Source of the DNA: Selenomonadaceae bacterium
GTDB lineage: Bacteria; Bacillota; Negativicutes; Selenomonadales; Selenomonadaceae
NCBI GenBank assembly: GCA_017455645.1
Contig: JAFSZS010000227.1
Coordinates: forward strand, 1 to 33,696
Direction of reading: 5' to 3'
DNA length: 33,696 nt
Of this stretch, positions 32,125-33,696 are shown in pieces; position 1 is the first letter of the stretch, and every line of letters starts with the position of its first letter. The notes beneath the pieces were generated by a model, which worked only from the letters and a program-made list of their open reading frames with translations, ran no database searches and was not told the origin of the DNA. The position numbers and the translations under genes were made by a program.

Positions 32125-33038
32125 TTGCTTGAAAGTACAACAGAATTTTCATTCAGCGGCGAATAACGCACAATCGGCGAACAGCCAAAAAAAGCTACAG
32201 TTTTAATTCCGGTTGTTGCGGCAATGTGCATCGCGCCTGTATCGACTGTTATAAATAAATCTGCGCGACGGAAAATTTCTGCAAGGTCAGGAAGTGAAGT
32301 TTCGCCGCAAAAATTTAAAACGCCGCCGCCAATTTCAGCAATGACTTCCTCGGCGTAGGCTCTGTCATTCGGAGCACCAATTATAAAAAATCCCGCGTTG
32401 TATTTTTGGCGCAAAAAATTTACAACTTCAGCAAAATATTCTTTAGGATAAGTTTTTAGCGGAAAAGTTCCCTTGACGCAAAGAGCAATTTTAATTTTAT
32501 CGGCGGGAATTTGATTTAATAATTTTCCAACATTTGGCGAAAATTTTTTTGGAAATTGCGGATTGCCGTGTCCTTCAATCTTAAAAAATCGCCGCACAAT
32601 TTCTTGAAAATTTTCAGCTTGCGGCTTTGAAAATAAATCGTAGTCAATTTTGATAACGTCAGTGTAAAGCAAAGGCACGCGGCTTTTTGTACTTTCAAAA
32701 ATTTTGGTAGGACAAACGCGGCGCGGAATCCCTGCGGCAAAAGTTATCAGAGCCGGTCTCAATTTCCTGTCAAAAGAAATTGCCAAATCAAAATTTCGGC
32801 GGCGAATTTCTTTGATAATGCTGTACATTTTGCCGAGCGAATTTTTGCGCGCGCTGTACTCAAATGCAATTACATCATCAACGACGGGGTTATCTTTTAC
32901 GGCATCTTCGACAATTTTTTTTACCAACATTGTAATTTTTGTATCGGGAAAATTTTTCTTGATTAAATCCAGTGCAGAACTTGCCAAAACTACGTCGCCC
33001 AGATTTACCAACGCATTTACCAAAATATTTTTGTACAT
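32004..33038 (-). CDS. Lipopolysaccharide heptosyltransferase, glycosyltransferase family 9
   Basis: Transfers heptose from ADP-heptose to the lipopolysaccharide inner core. The 344-aa protein has the GT9 start NILVNALVNLGDVVLASSAL and the C-terminal donor site: LITVDTGAMHIAATTGIKTV, then FFGCSPIVRYSPL. The cysteine-rich tail CCPCHIREKECPSYPKPNC is common in this family. Whether it is WaaC- or WaaF-like is not clear. GGAGG precedes the ATG. The 5' end is repeated twice more upstream, and the 3' end is duplicated downstream, so both borders carry partial tandem copies. Confidence 0.9.
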   Translation of the reverse strand: MYKNILVNALVNLGDVVLASSALDLIKKNFPDTKITMLVKKIVEDAVKDNPVVDDVIAFEYSARKNSLGKMYSIIKEIRRRNFDLAISFDRKLRPALITFAAGIPRRVCPTKIFESTKSRVPLLYTDVIKIDYDLFSKPQAENFQEIVRRFFKIEGHGNPQFPKKFSPNVGKLLNQIPADKIKIALCVKGTFPLKTYPKEYFAEVVNFLRQKYNAGFFIIGAPNDRAYAEEVIAEIGGGVLNFCGETSLPDLAEIFRRADLFITVDTGAMHIAATTGIKTVAFFGCSPIVRYSPLNENSVVLSSKEPCCPCHIREKECPSYPKPNCLYNVKPSKIIDAAVNFLS

Positions 33039-33480
33039 TAAAATTCCTCCGTAAGATTAATCCTGCCAATTTTAAATATCGAAAATTTATTTGGCAAGGA
33101 GTTTGAAGTATGCAGATTTTTAAAAACGATTGGGCAGATTTACTAAATGACGAATTGTCAAAATACGCCGCCCAAATTCACCAACGCATTTACCAAAATA
33201 TTTTTGTACATTAAAATTCCTCCGTAAGATTAATCCTGCCAATTTTAAATACCGAAAATTTATTTGGCAAGGAGCTTGAAGTATGCAGATTTTTAAAAAC
33301 GATTGGGCAGATTTACTAAATGACGAATTGCCAAAATACGCCGCCCAAATTCACCAACGCATTTACCAAAATATTTTTGTACATTAAATTTCCTCGTAAG
33401 ATTAATCCTGCTGATTTTAAATATCGAAAATTTATTTGGCAAGGAGTTTGAACTATGCAAATTTTTAAAAACGATTGGGC
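33008..33480. repeat. Triplicated divergent start region of the heptosyltransferase and ung
   Basis: Units begin at 33008, 33181 and 33354 (period 173 bases; the last is one base shorter before ung). Each holds the first codons and ribosome site of the heptosyltransferase (minus), the intergenic region with a TGCCAA/TTGGCA inverted pair, and the ribosome site and first codons of ung (plus). The two extra ung starts (33110 and 33283) give 34-codon frames beginning [16 protein letters not shown] and ending in antisense heptosyltransferase sequence. The extra heptosyltransferase starts give peptides of about 17 and 22 codons. Units differ at a few bases. The 415-base gap between the two intact genes is entirely filled by these units. 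Confidence 0.92.
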
Positions 33481-33696
33481 AGATTTGCTCAATGACGAAT
33501 TACAAAAACCTTACTACCAAGAGTTGCGAAAATTTTTAATCGGTGAATATCGCACGCGGGAAATTTTCCCCAATATGTACGATATTTTCAACGCGTTGCA
33601 CTTCACGAGTTACGCAGATACAAAAGTTGTAATTTTGGGACAAGACCCCTACCACGAGCCGGGGCAAGCGCACGGTTTAAGCTTTTCTGTTTTGCC
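33455..33696 (+). CDS. ung: Uracil-DNA glycosylase, N-terminal part
   Basis: Removes uracil from DNA to start base-excision repair. The window holds the first 80 codons; the gene continues past the right edge. The catalytic motif GQDPYH lies at residues 62-67, with Asp64 as in characterised family 1 enzymes. It is preceded by VVIL and followed by [13 protein letters not shown] at 33455 has AAGGAG at eight bases. Two truncated copies of its start lie upstream, so only this third start leads into the full enzyme. Confidence 0.95.
   Translation, partial: MQIFKNDWADLLNDELQKPYYQELRKFLIGEYRTREIFPNMYDIFNALHFTSYADTKVVILGQDPYHEPGQAHGLSFSVL

Noticed and set aside
33008-33480. Possible CRISPR array from three regular units
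   Set aside because: The units are 173 bases, contiguous without variable spacers, and made of pieces of the two flanking genes.
1-33696. tRNA, rRNA, transposase or integrase genes
   Set aside because: None was recognised on either strand; the only structural RNA gene I can support is rnpB.

Overview
The window is AT-rich DNA from a bacterium with Firmicutes-type gene neighbourhoods (rnpB, the tsaE-tsaB-rimI-tsaD order, a split transketolase, GGAGG Shine-Dalgarno sites, TTG/GTG starts). It also carries lipopolysaccharide genes: a heptosyltransferase, an O-antigen ligase and a heptose-bisphosphate phosphatase. Together these point to an outer-membrane Firmicute of the class Negativicutes. The genus cannot be told from the sequence alone.

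Left third (1-11.2 kb, minus strand): a tight four-gene defence operon. In transcription order it encodes an 845-aa DNA-binding protein with RNA-polymerase-like domains, a PAPS-reductase/iron-sulfur protein (BrxP-like), a large P-loop ATPase (BrxC-like) and a PglZ-family protein. This is the composition of a type 4 BREX system, which has no DNA methyltransferase. The expected BrxL gene would lie beyond the left edge.

11.4-17.2 kb (minus strand): a housekeeping run tsaE-tsaB-rimI-like-rimI-tsaD-queF-pdxK-upp, followed by a small membrane protein. The tsa genes make the t6A tRNA modification and queF serves queuosine. A broken copy of the pdxK 3' end lies between pdxK and upp. 17.3-19.0 kb: a stand-alone DUF262/HNH protein, probably a second defence gene, with its own terminator. 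19.0-21.0 kb: the two transketolase subunits, with a good promoter. 21.04-21.38 kb: RNase P RNA, divergent from transketolase.

21.4-25.5 kb (plus strand except an AraC regulator): gmhB, cobU, then a run of broken or acquired genes. These are a free-standing C-terminal third of an MmeI-like restriction-modification enzyme, an AraC regulator, and an iron alcohol dehydrogenase whose middle is missing and replaced by an HNH endonuclease gene with its own promoter. 25.5-29.2 kb: two Gfo/Idh/MocA oxidoreductases flanking a thioesterase, a YczE-like membrane protein and a C_GCAxxG_C_C protein. 29.25-29.36 kb: a compact promoter-RNA-terminator unit, a candidate small RNA or 15-codon gene. 29.4-33.7 kb: a monofunctional AICAR transformylase, an O-antigen ligase, a heptosyltransferase and the start of ung.

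The most unusual structural theme is partial, slightly diverged tandem duplication of gene borders at three separate places (12.6, 31.9 and 33.2 kb). The candidate systems worth following are the methyltransferase-free BREX operon with its sigma/alpha-like first gene, the HNH invasion of the dehydrogenase, the orphan MmeI recognition domain, and the small RNA before the AICAR transformylase.
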